Assembly: GCA_017465475.1 (NCBI GenBank)
Contig: JAFTWC010000050.1
Coordinates: forward strand, 1-64,000
Source: Lachnospiraceae bacterium
GTDB lineage: Bacteria > Bacillota > Clostridia > Lachnospirales > Lachnospiraceae
DNA length: 64,000 bases
Direction: 5' to 3'
Made by a program: the position numbers and the translations under genes. The notes beneath the pieces are model-generated. The model ran no database searches. It was not told the DNA's origin and was given only the letters and a program-made list of their open reading frames with translations. Shown here in pieces: positions 1-8,821 of this stretch (positions are counted from its first letter, which is position 1; every line of letters starts with the position of its first letter).

Positions 1-103
1 AGATATGCCTAGTCTTGGTGGACGAGAAGTAATAAATTATGGGAGAAGAATAACCAGTGAGTTATATGATTGGTTGCTCGAAAAAAAGGTTATTACAGAA
101 TAA
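1..103 (+). CDS. C-terminal end of an unidentified protein (partial)
   Basis: An open frame enters from the left edge and stops with TAA at 101-103, giving the last 33 residues of a protein (complete codons from base 2). The visible part is charged and has no membrane segment or motif that I recognise. The following lipoprotein gene starts 15 bases later behind its own AGAAAGG ribosome site, so the two are probably co-transcribed. Function cannot be assigned from this fragment. Confidence 0.55.
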   Translation, partial: DMPSLGGREVINYGRRITSELYDWLLEKKVITE

Positions 104-118
104 AGAAAGGATTTATCT

Positions 119-964
119 ATGAAAGGGAAGCGTTTACTAAGCATGGTTTTCTTTTTGGCACTATGTTTGTGCGGTTGCGGGGGAAAATCCAATGGCCTTT
201 TCTCTGCAGATGAACGGCGAGAATATGATCAATTACATATCATAACCTATGAAGAAGGGAGAGGCATCGGTTACTATACCGAGGAGGAAAAGGTAATCAA
301 TGAACTTTTTGAAAAACTTGATGAGGTTTCGGTAAGGAAAGCGGAGGAATGGTCGCCGGAACTTGTTACATATCCGATTTATGCAATAGTAGCAACCTAT
401 AACGAGGAAGAGTCTATTATTCCGGAGTATTTCTGTGGATATTGGAGCAATGGTTATTATATTGCGGCGGATGGTTCTGCATTTCATTTTTCGTATGATT
501 TCAGCAAGCTTACGGACCGGTTTACTTTTTCAGGAACCACGGAAGATATTTCGATTGTCGATATGCCTATGAGTGGGATGCTGGTTTCGGATGCGTTTGG
601 ATGGAAGAAAGAATTTCTTACGGAGGCGGCGCCGGTAAACGTAGTGTCGGGGCTTACAACACAAGTGGTTGAACTTACTGATAAGGGGCTGACAATAACG
701 TATGAACATCAGGGAGAAATCGGTGTAGAGTTTGGGCCGGAGGAATATGTACTTGAGGTAAAGCTTGACGGTACTTGGTATGAACTGCCGCCGGAGAGAG
801 TGTGGAGAACGGATAAGGGACAATGGCATGAGATAATTCCGGCAGAACAAGGAACGGAGTGCCTAGATTTATCGGTTTACGGAGATTTGCCGAAGGGGTG
901 TTATCGGTATGTGACAGAGGCTGCGAATGTGCGAAGCTGCATTGTGGAATTTATGCTTCCTTAA
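119..964 (+). CDS. Putative lipoprotein of unknown function
   Basis: The 281-residue product starts with a charged n-region, a hydrophobic stretch and a lipobox-like LCGC at about residues 17-20. It should therefore be exported, lipid-modified on cysteine and anchored on the outer face of the membrane. The rest is acidic and rich in Tyr and Glu with no membrane segment. I do not recognise a family. The start is supported by an AGAAAGG ribosome site 7 bases upstream. A hairpin at 1008-1030 with a following T-run probably ends this transcript, and it overlaps the cold-shock gene promoter. Confidence 0.8.
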   Translation: MKGKRLLSMVFFLALCLCGCGGKSNGLFSADERREYDQLHIITYEEGRGIGYYTEEEKVINELFEKLDEVSVRKAEEWSPELVTYPIYAIVATYNEEESIIPEYFCGYWSNGYYIAADGSAFHFSYDFSKLTDRFTFSGTTEDISIVDMPMSGMLVSDAFGWKKEFLTEAAPVNVVSGLTTQVVELTDKGLTITYEHQGEIGVEFGPEEYVLEVKLDGTWYELPPERVWRTDKGQWHEIIPAEQGTECLDLSVYGDLPKGCYRYVTEAANVRSCIVEFMLP

Positions 965-975
965 GTAAAAATTAA

Positions 976-1004
976 TTGACACGGTATCAAAAGAATAGTA
1001 TAAT
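976..1004 (+). promoter_or_regulatory. Sigma-A promoter of the cold-shock gene
   Basis: A perfect TTGACA (976-981) and a perfect TATAAT (999-1004) are separated by 17 bases. Transcription should start near 1011, inside the left arm of the hairpin at 1008-1030. Confidence 0.85.
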
Positions 1005-1007
1005 AAA

Positions 1008-1039
1008 TAGCGGTATGTAACATACCGCTATTTTATTTT
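1008..1039 (+). terminator. Hairpin plus T-run overlapping the cspA transcription start
   Basis: TAGCGGTATG (1008-1017) pairs perfectly with CATACCGCTA (1021-1030) over a three-base loop and is followed by TTTTATTTTTTTT. It has the form of an intrinsic terminator for the lipoprotein gene. A transcript from the promoter at 976-1004 would lack the bottom of the stem and may escape it. Confidence 0.65.
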
Positions 1040-1056
1040 TTTTGGAGGGAACATCT

Positions 1057-1257
1057 ATGAACAAAGGTACTGTTAAGTGGTTCAACAACCAGAAGGGTTT
1101 TGGTTTCATCAGCGATGAGCAGGGTAACGATGTATTCGTTCATTACACCGGCTTAAACATGGAAGGATTCAAGTCTCTGGAAGAGGGCCAGGCTGTTGAG
1201 TTCGAAATCGTTGAGGGTGCTAAGGGACCGCAGGCTACGAACGTAACCAAGTTATAA
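1057..1257 (+). CDS. Cold-shock protein (CspA/CspB family)
   Basis: A 66-residue single cold-shock domain protein. It carries both nucleic-acid-binding motifs, RNP1 (KGFGFI, about residues 13-18) and RNP2 (VFVHY, about 26-30), and has the usual family length. Such proteins bind single-stranded RNA and DNA in the cytoplasm and melt mRNA structure. The ATG at 1057 is chosen over an in-frame TTG at 1042 because GGAGGG lies 7-9 bases upstream. It has its own consensus promoter and its own terminator, so it is a single-gene transcript. Its leader is very short (about 45 bases), unlike the long leaders of many cold-induced csp genes, which argues for high constitutive expression. Confidence 0.95.
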   Translation: MNKGTVKWFNNQKGFGFISDEQGNDVFVHYTGLNMEGFKSLEEGQAVEFEIVEGAKGPQATNVTKL

Positions 1258-1351
1258 TTCAAGAAAGTTTTACGTGTACCTTTTTCTCATATATAAATTG
1301 TTTTAGATTTTTATACGGAATAAAGTTATATTGTAATAACGAAATTGAAGT

Positions 1352-1387
1352 AAGGGGATATCGGTTTTCGATATCCCTTTCTTTCTC
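1352..1387 (+). terminator. Terminator after the cold-shock gene
   Basis: GGGATATCG (1355-1363) pairs with CGATATCCC (1369-1377) over a GTTTT loop. Weaker pairs extend the stem at the base, and TTTCTTTCT follows. Confidence 0.75.
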
Positions 1388-1418
1388 GATAGGAAATTGC
1401 GCATTTCCTATCGAGAAA
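1382..1418. repeat. Perfect 16-bp inverted repeat
   Basis: TTTCTCGATAGGAAAT (1382-1397) is exactly complementary to 1403-1418, with a 5-base TGCGC loop. It follows the cspA terminator directly. No T-run follows it on either strand, so it is not a textbook intrinsic terminator. It could be an RNA-stabilising hairpin or a protein site. Confidence 0.8.
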
Positions 1419-1512
1419 AAAGAGATGGCAAAGTGAACATGTGGGAGAGTTTGAACACTTGCCATCATAATGAGGAAAAGTATTAGTTTACATATAGTTA
1501 CGGAGGATAGAG

Positions 1513-2070
1513 ATGGAGACAGAAAAGAAAGGGAAGAAGGTTTGGAAAATCCTTGGAGTGACGGCGCTTTGCTATATCCTGATTTCTATTGTGGCAGGTG
1601 TGTGTTCGGTGCTTCGTGTGAATATGCAGGGCGATGAAGGGGCAAAGGTTTCCGGCTTTGTTGTACTGGAAGTGGTACTGATGCCGGTGCTGTTTCTGAT
1701 TGCAGGCTATGTGGTTTCTGCAAAGCTTAAACTTGGAAAAATAAAGTTTTATAAGTTGTTTTTGGGTGCGGTGCTGTTTTCCGGGGCATTGTTGGCGCTT
1801 TGGTATGTGGCCATGACCGGTTATGTACTTTGCAATCTGCCGGCAGCGGAAGGAAGCTATGCCTTAGATTTGTTTCTGCGGAAAATCACTGTCGTAATCG
1901 ACTACGAGGTAAAGTACCTGAAAGAGACTAACGGATATAAGTACGGATTGCTTCCTGCAATTCATTTTGTATTTCGTGTGGTGTATTGGTTGTTTTATTT
2001 GTGGGGCAACCGGATGTATTGCACAAAACAAAAGGAACTGGAAAGAGCACAGAAGAAAGCAAAACGCTAA
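1513..2070 (+). CDS. Four-helix membrane protein of unknown function
   Basis: The 185-residue product has four hydrophobic segments, at about residues 10-35, 48-70, 80-107 and 146-170, and a basic C-terminal tail. I recognise no family. A GGAGG site lies 6 bases before the ATG. The gene ends 29 bases before the first ABC exporter half and no terminator intervenes, so it is probably an accessory or immunity-type partner of that exporter. That role is inference from position only. Confidence 0.8.
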   Translation: METEKKGKKVWKILGVTALCYILISIVAGVCSVLRVNMQGDEGAKVSGFVVLEVVLMPVLFLIAGYVVSAKLKLGKIKFYKLFLGAVLFSGALLALWYVAMTGYVLCNLPAAEGSYALDLFLRKITVVIDYEVKYLKETNGYKYGLLPAIHFVFRVVYWLFYLWGNRMYCTKQKELERAQKKAKR

Positions 2071-2099
2071 CCCCTACAGTACTTTGAGGAGAGAACAGG

Positions 2100-3854
2100 A
2101 TGAAGCTTATTGTCAGGTATTGTAAGCCGTACGCATTCCGAATGTTGTACGGCTTTCTTATAAAAATCGTGGGCACCTTTGCAGATCTTGGTTTGCCTTG
2201 GGTGTTGTCTTATATTTTGGATGAAGTAGTACCTTTAGGAGAAATCCGGCCGGTGCTTTCTTGGGGCGGAGTGATGCTGTTTCTTGCCGTGGCGGCGCGG
2301 TATTGTAATATATGGGCTAACCGGAAGGCCTCCCTTGTAGCAAAAGATGTGACAAGAGCGGTGCGTCACGATTTGTTTGTGAAAACCATGGAACTTTCGG
2401 GTTCACAGACGGATGCCCTTCATATTCCGTCGCTGGTATCCCGTATGACTTCCGATACGTACAATATACACCATATGGTAGGGATGATGCAGCGTTTGGG
2501 AGTACGGGCACCGATGATTTTAATCGGCGGAATTATTATTACCCTGACCATGGAACCGGTGTTGACACTTGTACTTGTGATTCTGTTACCGATTCTCGGT
2601 TCTTTGATTTTCTACATTTCGCGAAAGGGAATTCCGCTTTATAAAAAGGTGCAGGGTTCTATGGATTCCATGGTGCGGATTATGCGGGAGAATATCTCCG
2701 GAATCCGCGTGATTAAGGCTTTATCAAAAACGGAATACGAGAAAGGGCGTTTTGCCGAAGCAAATAAAGGGATGCTTCAAAAGGAACTCCATGCCGGCAG
2801 TGTAATGGCATTATCCGGTCCTTTGATGGGACTGTTGCTTAACATCGGTTTGACTCTTGTGGTTATTGTGGGAGCGTACCGGGTGAATTCCGGAGCCAGC
2901 GAACCGGGGAAAATCGTGGCGTTTTTGTCTTATTTTACGATGATTTTAAATGCGGTCATTATGATTAACCGCATATTCATGATATCTTCCAAAGCCACTG
3001 CTTCTGCGGGGCGAATTGAAGAGGTGCTGTCCTCACCGAAGGAACTGTTACTTACATCTATGGAAAGTGATTCGGAAGCCGGTTTTGCGCCGGGACAGAA
3101 AACGGGTGTTCCGCATATTGAATTTAAGAAGGTATCTTTCGGATATCATGCCGCGCCGGGAGAGGAAGAAAAGTATTGCGTGAAAAACATTTCGTTCCGT
3201 ATTGATCACGGGGAAAGTCTGGGTATTATCGGTGCCACCGGCAGCGGGAAAACCACGTTATTAAATCTTTTGATGCGGTTTTACGATGTGTCGGAGGGTC
3301 AGATTTTAATCGACGGTACCGATATCAGAGAAATTCCGTTAACCGCACTTAGAGAACGGTTCGGAGTGGTGTTCCAGAATGATGTGGTATTTGCGGATAC
3401 CCTTAGAGAAAATATTGCCTTCGGACGCCCTCTTTCGGAGGATGAGGTAAAGCTTGCGGCAGAGCATGCGTTGGCAGCCGGATTTATCGAAGGAAAAGAA
3501 GAAGGATACTTACACAAAGCAGCCATCAAGGGGGCAGATTTGTCGGGAGGACAGCGACAGCGTCTTTTGGTGACAAGAGCCCTTGCGGGAAAGCCGGAAG
3601 TGTTATTGTTGGATGATGCCTCGTCTGCACTTGATTATCGTACGGATGCGGAAATTCGTAAAAATATCAGGGAAAAGTACGGGGAAACCACTACGGTTTT
3701 GGTGGCACAACGGGCATCTTCCGTGATGCAAATGACGAATATCCTGGTGTTGGAGGATGGAGCGTGCATCGGTTACGGTACTCATGAGCAGTTGATGGAG
3801 CAGTGTGACGTGTACAGAGAAATCGCAGAACAGCAAATGGGCGATGTGGAATAG
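2100..3854 (+). CDS. ABC exporter half-transporter with degenerate catalytic site (TM287/BmrC type)
   Basis: A 584-residue fusion of a six-helix membrane domain (about 1-310) and an ATPase domain. The Walker A GATGSGKTT is near residue 380 and the signature LSGGQ is intact. The Walker B reads LLLDDASSALD, with Asp where the catalytic Glu should be. The switch histidine is replaced by Gln in VAQRASS. This pattern is known for the non-hydrolysing half of heterodimeric exporters such as TM287/288, BmrCD and LmrCD. The partner with the complementary defect starts 11 bases downstream. The pair probably pumps drugs, lipids or peptides outward; the substrate is unknown. Confidence 0.92.
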   Translation: MKLIVRYCKPYAFRMLYGFLIKIVGTFADLGLPWVLSYILDEVVPLGEIRPVLSWGGVMLFLAVAARYCNIWANRKASLVAKDVTRAVRHDLFVKTMELSGSQTDALHIPSLVSRMTSDTYNIHHMVGMMQRLGVRAPMILIGGIIITLTMEPVLTLVLVILLPILGSLIFYISRKGIPLYKKVQGSMDSMVRIMRENISGIRVIKALSKTEYEKGRFAEANKGMLQKELHAGSVMALSGPLMGLLLNIGLTLVVIVGAYRVNSGASEPGKIVAFLSYFTMILNAVIMINRIFMISSKATASAGRIEEVLSSPKELLLTSMESDSEAGFAPGQKTGVPHIEFKKVSFGYHAAPGEEEKYCVKNISFRIDHGESLGIIGATGSGKTTLLNLLMRFYDVSEGQILIDGTDIREIPLTALRERFGVVFQNDVVFADTLRENIAFGRPLSEDEVKLAAEHALAAGFIEGKEEGYLHKAAIKGADLSGGQRQRLLVTRALAGKPEVLLLDDASSALDYRTDAEIRKNIREKYGETTTVLVAQRASSVMQMTNILVLEDGACIGYGTHEQLMEQCDVYREIAEQQMGDVE

Positions 3855-3865
3855 GGGGTGCGAGG

Positions 3866-5584
3866 ATGAAACGATTGTTACGTTATATGGCGAATTTTAA
3901 ATTTCATCTGTTACTTGCACTGGTGCTGGCAATTTCCAGTAACCTTCTTGCCCTGGTTGGTCCGTCCCTTTCCGGGAAAGCGGTGGATGCCATTGCCCTC
4001 GGAAAAGGTAAGGTGGACTTTTCTACGGTTTGGTATTATGCAGGTTTGATGATTGTATTTTATGTGGTGTCGGCATTGCTTTCCTATGGTCTGTCCATTT
4101 TGATGCTTCATATTGCACAGCGTATGGCGGCCCGGATGCGACAGCAGGTGTTTGACCGGCTACTGGAGTTGCCGGTTAGTTACTTTGACCGAAATCAGGC
4201 GGGAGATATTATCAGCAGGGTTTCTTATGATATTGATGTGATTTCCACCTCGGTGTCCAACGATTTTGTGCAGGTGGTGGCAGGCCTTGTAACCGTTATC
4301 GGTTCCCTTGCCATGATGTTGGTTATTTCACCCCAGCTGACGGTGGTGATGTTTTTGATGATACCGCTTTCTGTCTACTATACCCGCTTTATGGCGAAAA
4401 AAACAAAGCCTATGTTCAGAAAGCGTTCCGCAAAGGCAGGAGAATTAAACGGTATGGTGGAAGAACTGATTACCGGTCAGAAAACTATCCAGGCCTATGC
4501 CAAAGAACAGGTGATGACGGACCGGTTCGATGAAAAGAACGAGGAAGCGGTGACTGCATATTATAATGCGGAGTATTACGGCAGTATGATCGGACCGACG
4601 GTTAACTTTATTAATAACTGTTCGCTGACGGCAGTGACGGTGGCAGGTTCGGTGTTGTACCTGTTAAAGAAGTTATCCCTGGGAGATATTTCTTCCTTTG
4701 TATTGTATTCCAGAAAGTTTTCCGGACCCATTAATGAGCTTGCCAATGTGATCAGTGAAATCCAGTCTGCTCTTTCTGCGGCAGAGCGGGTATTTCGTGT
4801 AATTGAGGAGCCGGCAGAAGCGGAAGACATTTATGGTGCAACGGAGCTTACGGATGTAAAAGGTAATGTTACCATGTCGGAGGTGGATTTTTCTTATGTG
4901 CCGGAAACACCGGTGATTAAGCATTGGTCCATGAAGGCAAAGGCCGGTGAACTGGTGGCAATCGTAGGGCCTACCGGAGCGGGAAAGACTACGATTATCA
5001 ATCTTCTCATGCGTTTTTACGATCCGCAAAAGGGGGAAATCCGAATCGATGGTCACGAAAACCGGGAGGTGACGAGAAAGAGCCTGCGTTCGTCTTATGC
5101 CATGGTATTACAGGATACCTGGGTGTTTGAAGGAACGGTCCATGAAAACATTGCTTACGGAAGAGCGGGGGCGACCCGTGAGGAAGTGATTGCAGCGGCA
5201 AAAGCAGCCGGTGTCCATGAGTTTGTAAAACGATTGCCGGAAGGATATGATACGGTAATTACCGAGGACGGTGTGAATCTTTCCAAGGGACAGAAGCAGC
5301 TTCTTACCATTGCAAGAGCCATGCTTTCCGAGGCAAAAATGTTGATTTTGGACGAGGCTACTTCTAACGTAGACACCAGAACGGAGCTTCGGATTCGTTC
5401 CGCTATGCTGAAGCTGATGGAAGGAAAGACTTGTTTTGTTATCGCACACCGGCTTTCCACCATACAGAATGCCGATAAGATTATTGTAGTAAATAACGGT
5501 CTTATCGAGGAAAGCGGAACCCATGCGGAACTGATGCAAAAACAGGGGTTCTATTATAAACTTTATACTTCACAGTTTCATTAA
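3866..5584 (+). CDS. ABC exporter half-transporter, catalytic half (TM288/BmrD type)
   Basis: A 572-residue membrane-ATPase fusion and partner of the preceding gene. Its Walker A is GPTGAGKTT (near residue 370), Walker B is LILDEATSNVD with the catalytic Glu, and the switch His is present (IAHRLST). Its signature motif is altered to LSKGQ. In the heterodimer this leaves one competent ATP site (this Walker B with the partner's LSGGQ) and one degenerate site (the partner's Asp/Gln site with this LSKGQ). That is the accepted arrangement for asymmetric type IV exporters. It starts 11 bases after the first half, so the two are translated from one message. Confidence 0.93.
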   Translation: MKRLLRYMANFKFHLLLALVLAISSNLLALVGPSLSGKAVDAIALGKGKVDFSTVWYYAGLMIVFYVVSALLSYGLSILMLHIAQRMAARMRQQVFDRLLELPVSYFDRNQAGDIISRVSYDIDVISTSVSNDFVQVVAGLVTVIGSLAMMLVISPQLTVVMFLMIPLSVYYTRFMAKKTKPMFRKRSAKAGELNGMVEELITGQKTIQAYAKEQVMTDRFDEKNEEAVTAYYNAEYYGSMIGPTVNFINNCSLTAVTVAGSVLYLLKKLSLGDISSFVLYSRKFSGPINELANVISEIQSALSAAERVFRVIEEPAEAEDIYGATELTDVKGNVTMSEVDFSYVPETPVIKHWSMKAKAGELVAIVGPTGAGKTTIINLLMRFYDPQKGEIRIDGHENREVTRKSLRSSYAMVLQDTWVFEGTVHENIAYGRAGATREEVIAAAKAAGVHEFVKRLPEGYDTVITEDGVNLSKGQKQLLTIARAMLSEAKMLILDEATSNVDTRTELRIRSAMLKLMEGKTCFVIAHRLSTIQNADKIIVVNNGLIEESGTHAELMQKQGFYYKLYTSQFH

Positions 5585-5597
5585 AATGTGATAGAAT
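5569..5597 (+). promoter_or_regulatory. Likely promoter of the DUF624-glgB-mscS-glnN operon
   Basis: TTCACA (5569-5574) and TAGAAT (5592-5597) with 17 bases between, overlapping the end of the upstream ABC gene. Each hexamer matches the consensus at five of six positions. Confidence 0.6.
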
Positions 5598-5677
5598 GGA
5601 TAAAAATAATAAGACACAGTAAGATATGTGAGTAGGGGACGCGCTGGCTGTGGCGAGATAAAAGGAAGGACAGTTTT

Positions 5678-6349
5678 ATGAGTGGTTTTTTTAGTTCGGA
5701 AAATAAGTTTTTTGTTTTGATGAGTAAGATATTCGATGTAATGGTACTGGGGCTTTTATGGTTGGTATTTTGCATTCCGATTATTACCATCGGACCTGCC
5801 AGCACGGCGATTTATTACACAATGGTAAAGGTAATCCGCAGAGAGCGCAGCTATCTTTTTAAAGAGTTTTTCCGTTCCTTTAAGTTAAACTTTAAGCAGG
5901 GTGCAGTTCTGACACTGATTTACGCTGTATTGGCAGCGGTAATGTATGTGGATTTCACGTATATTTTGGAGACGAATAATAACGGTTCCAAGATGAATGC
6001 CATGATGTTGGGTGTATTTATTGCTTTGGGAATTTTTACGATTTTTTCCCTTGTGTACGTGTTCCCGTTATTGTCCCGCTTTACGGTAACATTAAAGAAT
6101 TTGATTAAGTGGTCCTTTTTCATTGCGGTACGTCACATCGGCTGGACCTTGTTGATGGCGGTTATGTTTGTGGCAACGGCATTGCTGTTGTATTACTCAT
6201 TCTTCTATATGCCGCCGCTTATTTTGTTCCTTCCGGGAGTGTATACCTTACTTGTTTCCTTCCCGATGGAGCACATTTTCAAGCGTTATATGCCGGAAGC
6301 GGAAGTACCGGATGAAGAGTCGGGAATTGACCACTGGTACAATGAATAA
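5678..6349 (+). CDS. DUF624 (YesL-like) membrane protein
   Basis: A 223-residue protein with five or six membrane helices. The N-terminal pattern, with an aromatic start, a helix ending in CIPIITIGPAS and then a basic cytoplasmic loop before FKEFFRSFK, fits the DUF624/YesL family. That family often sits beside carbohydrate uptake and breakdown genes in Firmicutes; its molecular role is unknown. It is the first gene of an operon with glycogen branching enzyme, 53 bases upstream of that start. AAGGAAGG lies about 10 bases before the ATG. Confidence 0.8.
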   Translation: MSGFFSSENKFFVLMSKIFDVMVLGLLWLVFCIPIITIGPASTAIYYTMVKVIRRERSYLFKEFFRSFKLNFKQGAVLTLIYAVLAAVMYVDFTYILETNNNGSKMNAMMLGVFIALGIFTIFSLVYVFPLLSRFTVTLKNLIKWSFFIAVRHIGWTLLMAVMFVATALLLYYSFFYMPPLILFLPGVYTLLVSFPMEHIFKRYMPEAEVPDEESGIDHWYNE

Positions 6350-6402
6350 ATGAAATTAGTTTGGCAGCTTTGAAACCGGATTGTTTCGGACAGGAGGGTT
6401 CT

Positions 6403-8763
6403 ATGGAGAAAGTTTTGTATGACAAGATGCACTGGGGACGGATTGAGGCTGTGGTATATGCGGAAGAGGACAAGCCTTATGAGTTTTTGGGAGCGCATGC
6501 TACGGAAGACGGCACACTGGTTCAGGCATTTTTTCCGGATGCCTGCAGTGTAAGTGTATTGTACAAAGAAAAAGAGTACCCGATGGAATGTGCGGATGAA
6601 AGCGGCTTTTTTGCGGCACTGCTTCCGCAAAAAACGGTGAAGAAGTATCGTTATCACGTGGTATATGAGACAGGTGAAACGGAGACAGAGGATGTATACC
6701 GTTTTGCGCCTACACTTTCCGAACAGGAGATGGAAGCATTCTCAAAGGGCATTCACTATGAAGCCTATAAGATGCTGGGCGCCCATCCTATGACGTTGGA
6801 CCGCGTGGAAGGTGTACGGTTTGCCGTATGGGCACCGAATGCGCTGCGGGTCAGTGTTGTAGGTGATTTTAATTTCTGGGACGGCAGACGGCTTCCAATG
6901 CATCGCCATGAGCAATACGGGATTTTTGAACTGTTTGTTCCGGGAGTAAAGCAAGGGGATATTTACAAGTATGAGATAAAAGTAAAGGGCGGCCTTACGG
7001 TGTTAAAGGCGGACCCGTATGCATTTGCGGCACAGAAAAGACCGGATACGGCATCTGTGGTGTTTGATTCTTCATTTGCATGGACGGATGCGGATTGGCA
7101 GACGGAAAAAGCGAAGAATCAATCCAAGGAAAAGCCGATGACGATTTATGAGCTTCATTTGGGCTCCTTTAAAAAGCCGACGGAAGAGGACGGAAGTTTT
7201 TATAACTACCGCGAACTGGCAGTGATGGTGGCCGATTATGTGAAAAAAATGGGGTATACTCATGTGGAACTGCTTCCGGTAATGGAGCATCCGTTTGACG
7301 GTTCCTGGGGGTATCAGGTGACCGGATATTATGCACCGACAGCACGCTACGGAACTCCGGAGGATTTTAAGTTTTTCATGAACTATATGCATGAAAAGGG
7401 AATCGGCGTGATTTTGGACTGGGTACCGGCTCATTTTCCGAGAGATACCTTTGGTCTTGCAGAGTTTGACGGCACCTGTCTTTATGAGCACAAAGACCCG
7501 CGGCAAGGCAGCCACCCGCATTGGGGCACTTTGATTTTCAATTACGGAAGACCGCAGGTGTCCAATTTCTTAATTGCCAATGCCATGTACTGGGCAGAAG
7601 AGTTCCATGCGGACGGTATCCGCATTGATGCGGTGGCATCCATGTTGTATCTGGACTACGGAAAGCAGGACGGAGAATGGGTTGCAAATCAGTACGGCGG
7701 CAATGAAAACTTAGAGGCTATAGAGTTATTTAAGCACATGAATTCCATGATGAAGAAGAAAAATCCGGGTGTCGTCATGATTGCGGAGGAGTCTACGGCA
7801 TGGCCGAAGGTGACCCATGCAGTGGAAGAGGACGGACTTGGCTTTGATTTTAAGTGGAATATGGGTTGGATGAATGACTTTACCAATTATATGAAGTCCG
7901 ATCCGATTTACAGAAAAGGCAATCAGGGAGCGTTAACCTTCAGTATTATGTATGCCCACAGTGAGAATTTTGTTTTGGTTCTTTCTCACGATGAGGTAGT
8001 ACACGGCAAAGGCTCCATGGTAAATAAAATGCCGGGGACCTATGAGCAGAAGTTCGATAATCTCAGAGTGGCTTACGGTTATATGATGACTCATCCGGGC
8101 AAGAAGCTTTTGTTCATGGGGCAGGATTTTGCACAGTTCTCCGAATGGAACGAAGCTAAGAGTCTGGAATGGAATCTGGTAGAGGAGTATGAGTCTCATC
8201 AGAAGATGCAGACCTATTATAAGGCATTAAATCAGCTGTACACGTCTCACCCTGCCATGTACGAAGGGGATTATCTGCAGGAAGGATTCGAGTGGATTGA
8301 TTGTATGGATGCGGAGCGCAGTATTATTACCTTCCTTCGTCGGTCCAAGGACAGCAAAGAACAGCTTTTGGTTGTATGTAACTTTACACCGGTAACCCAG
8401 ACGGACTATCGCGTAGGTGTTCCGTTTGCCGGTAAGTTTAAGGAAATCTTTAACAGTAATAAGACAGAATTCGGCGGCACGGGAGACGGCAATGCCCGTA
8501 TGAAAAAGTCGAAACCGGTGAACTGGAACAACCGTGACAATTCCATGGAGATTACCATACCGGGACTTTCCATGCTGGTGTTCTCCTGTGAAGAGGAAGC
8601 ACCTAAGAAGGCGGCTGATAAAAAGGGCTCTGATAAGAAAACCTCTGATAAGAAGGCTGCTCCGAAGAAGGGAACAACCAAGAAAGAGTCAAAGCCGGCA
8701 GAGAAAAAAACGGCAGCCAAGAAAGAAACAAAACCGGCGCCGAAGAAAACTTCGAAGAAATAG
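6403..8763 (+). CDS. glgB: 1,4-alpha-glucan branching enzyme with Lys-rich C-terminal tail
   Basis: A 786-residue GH13 enzyme that cuts alpha-1,4 chains and re-joins them as alpha-1,6 branches in glycogen. It has a duplicated N-terminal carbohydrate/E-set region, then the catalytic barrel with DWVPAHFP (near residue 340), GIRIDAVAS with the nucleophile Asp (near 407), the acid Glu in IAEEST (near 462) and SHDEVVHGK (near 527). The ATG at 6403 is chosen over an upstream TTG because CAGGAGGG sits just before it. After the normal end (near residue 733) comes a tail of about 50 residues made of Lys, Ala, Thr and Pro repeats, absent from typical branching enzymes. No glgA, glgC or glgP lies in the window. 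Confidence 0.95.
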   Translation: MEKVLYDKMHWGRIEAVVYAEEDKPYEFLGAHATEDGTLVQAFFPDACSVSVLYKEKEYPMECADESGFFAALLPQKTVKKYRYHVVYETGETETEDVYRFAPTLSEQEMEAFSKGIHYEAYKMLGAHPMTLDRVEGVRFAVWAPNALRVSVVGDFNFWDGRRLPMHRHEQYGIFELFVPGVKQGDIYKYEIKVKGGLTVLKADPYAFAAQKRPDTASVVFDSSFAWTDADWQTEKAKNQSKEKPMTIYELHLGSFKKPTEEDGSFYNYRELAVMVADYVKKMGYTHVELLPVMEHPFDGSWGYQVTGYYAPTARYGTPEDFKFFMNYMHEKGIGVILDWVPAHFPRDTFGLAEFDGTCLYEHKDPRQGSHPHWGTLIFNYGRPQVSNFLIANAMYWAEEFHADGIRIDAVASMLYLDYGKQDGEWVANQYGGNENLEAIELFKHMNSMMKKKNPGVVMIAEESTAWPKVTHAVEEDGLGFDFKWNMGWMNDFTNYMKSDPIYRKGNQGALTFSIMYAHSENFVLVLSHDEVVHGKGSMVNKMPGTYEQKFDNLRVAYGYMMTHPGKKLLFMGQDFAQFSEWNEAKSLEWNLVEEYESHQKMQTYYKALNQLYTSHPAMYEGDYLQEGFEWIDCMDAERSIITFLRRSKDSKEQLLVVCNFTPVTQTDYRVGVPFAGKFKEIFNSNKTEFGGTGDGNARMKKSKPVNWNNRDNSMEITIPGLSMLVFSCEEEAPKKAADKKGSDKKTSDKKAAPKKGTTKKESKPAEKKTAAKKETKPAPKKTSKK

Positions 8764-8821
8764 TACCAAGGCAGACCTGCAAAACGAAGCAGGAAGAGAA
8801 GCACAATAGGAGGAATATAAG

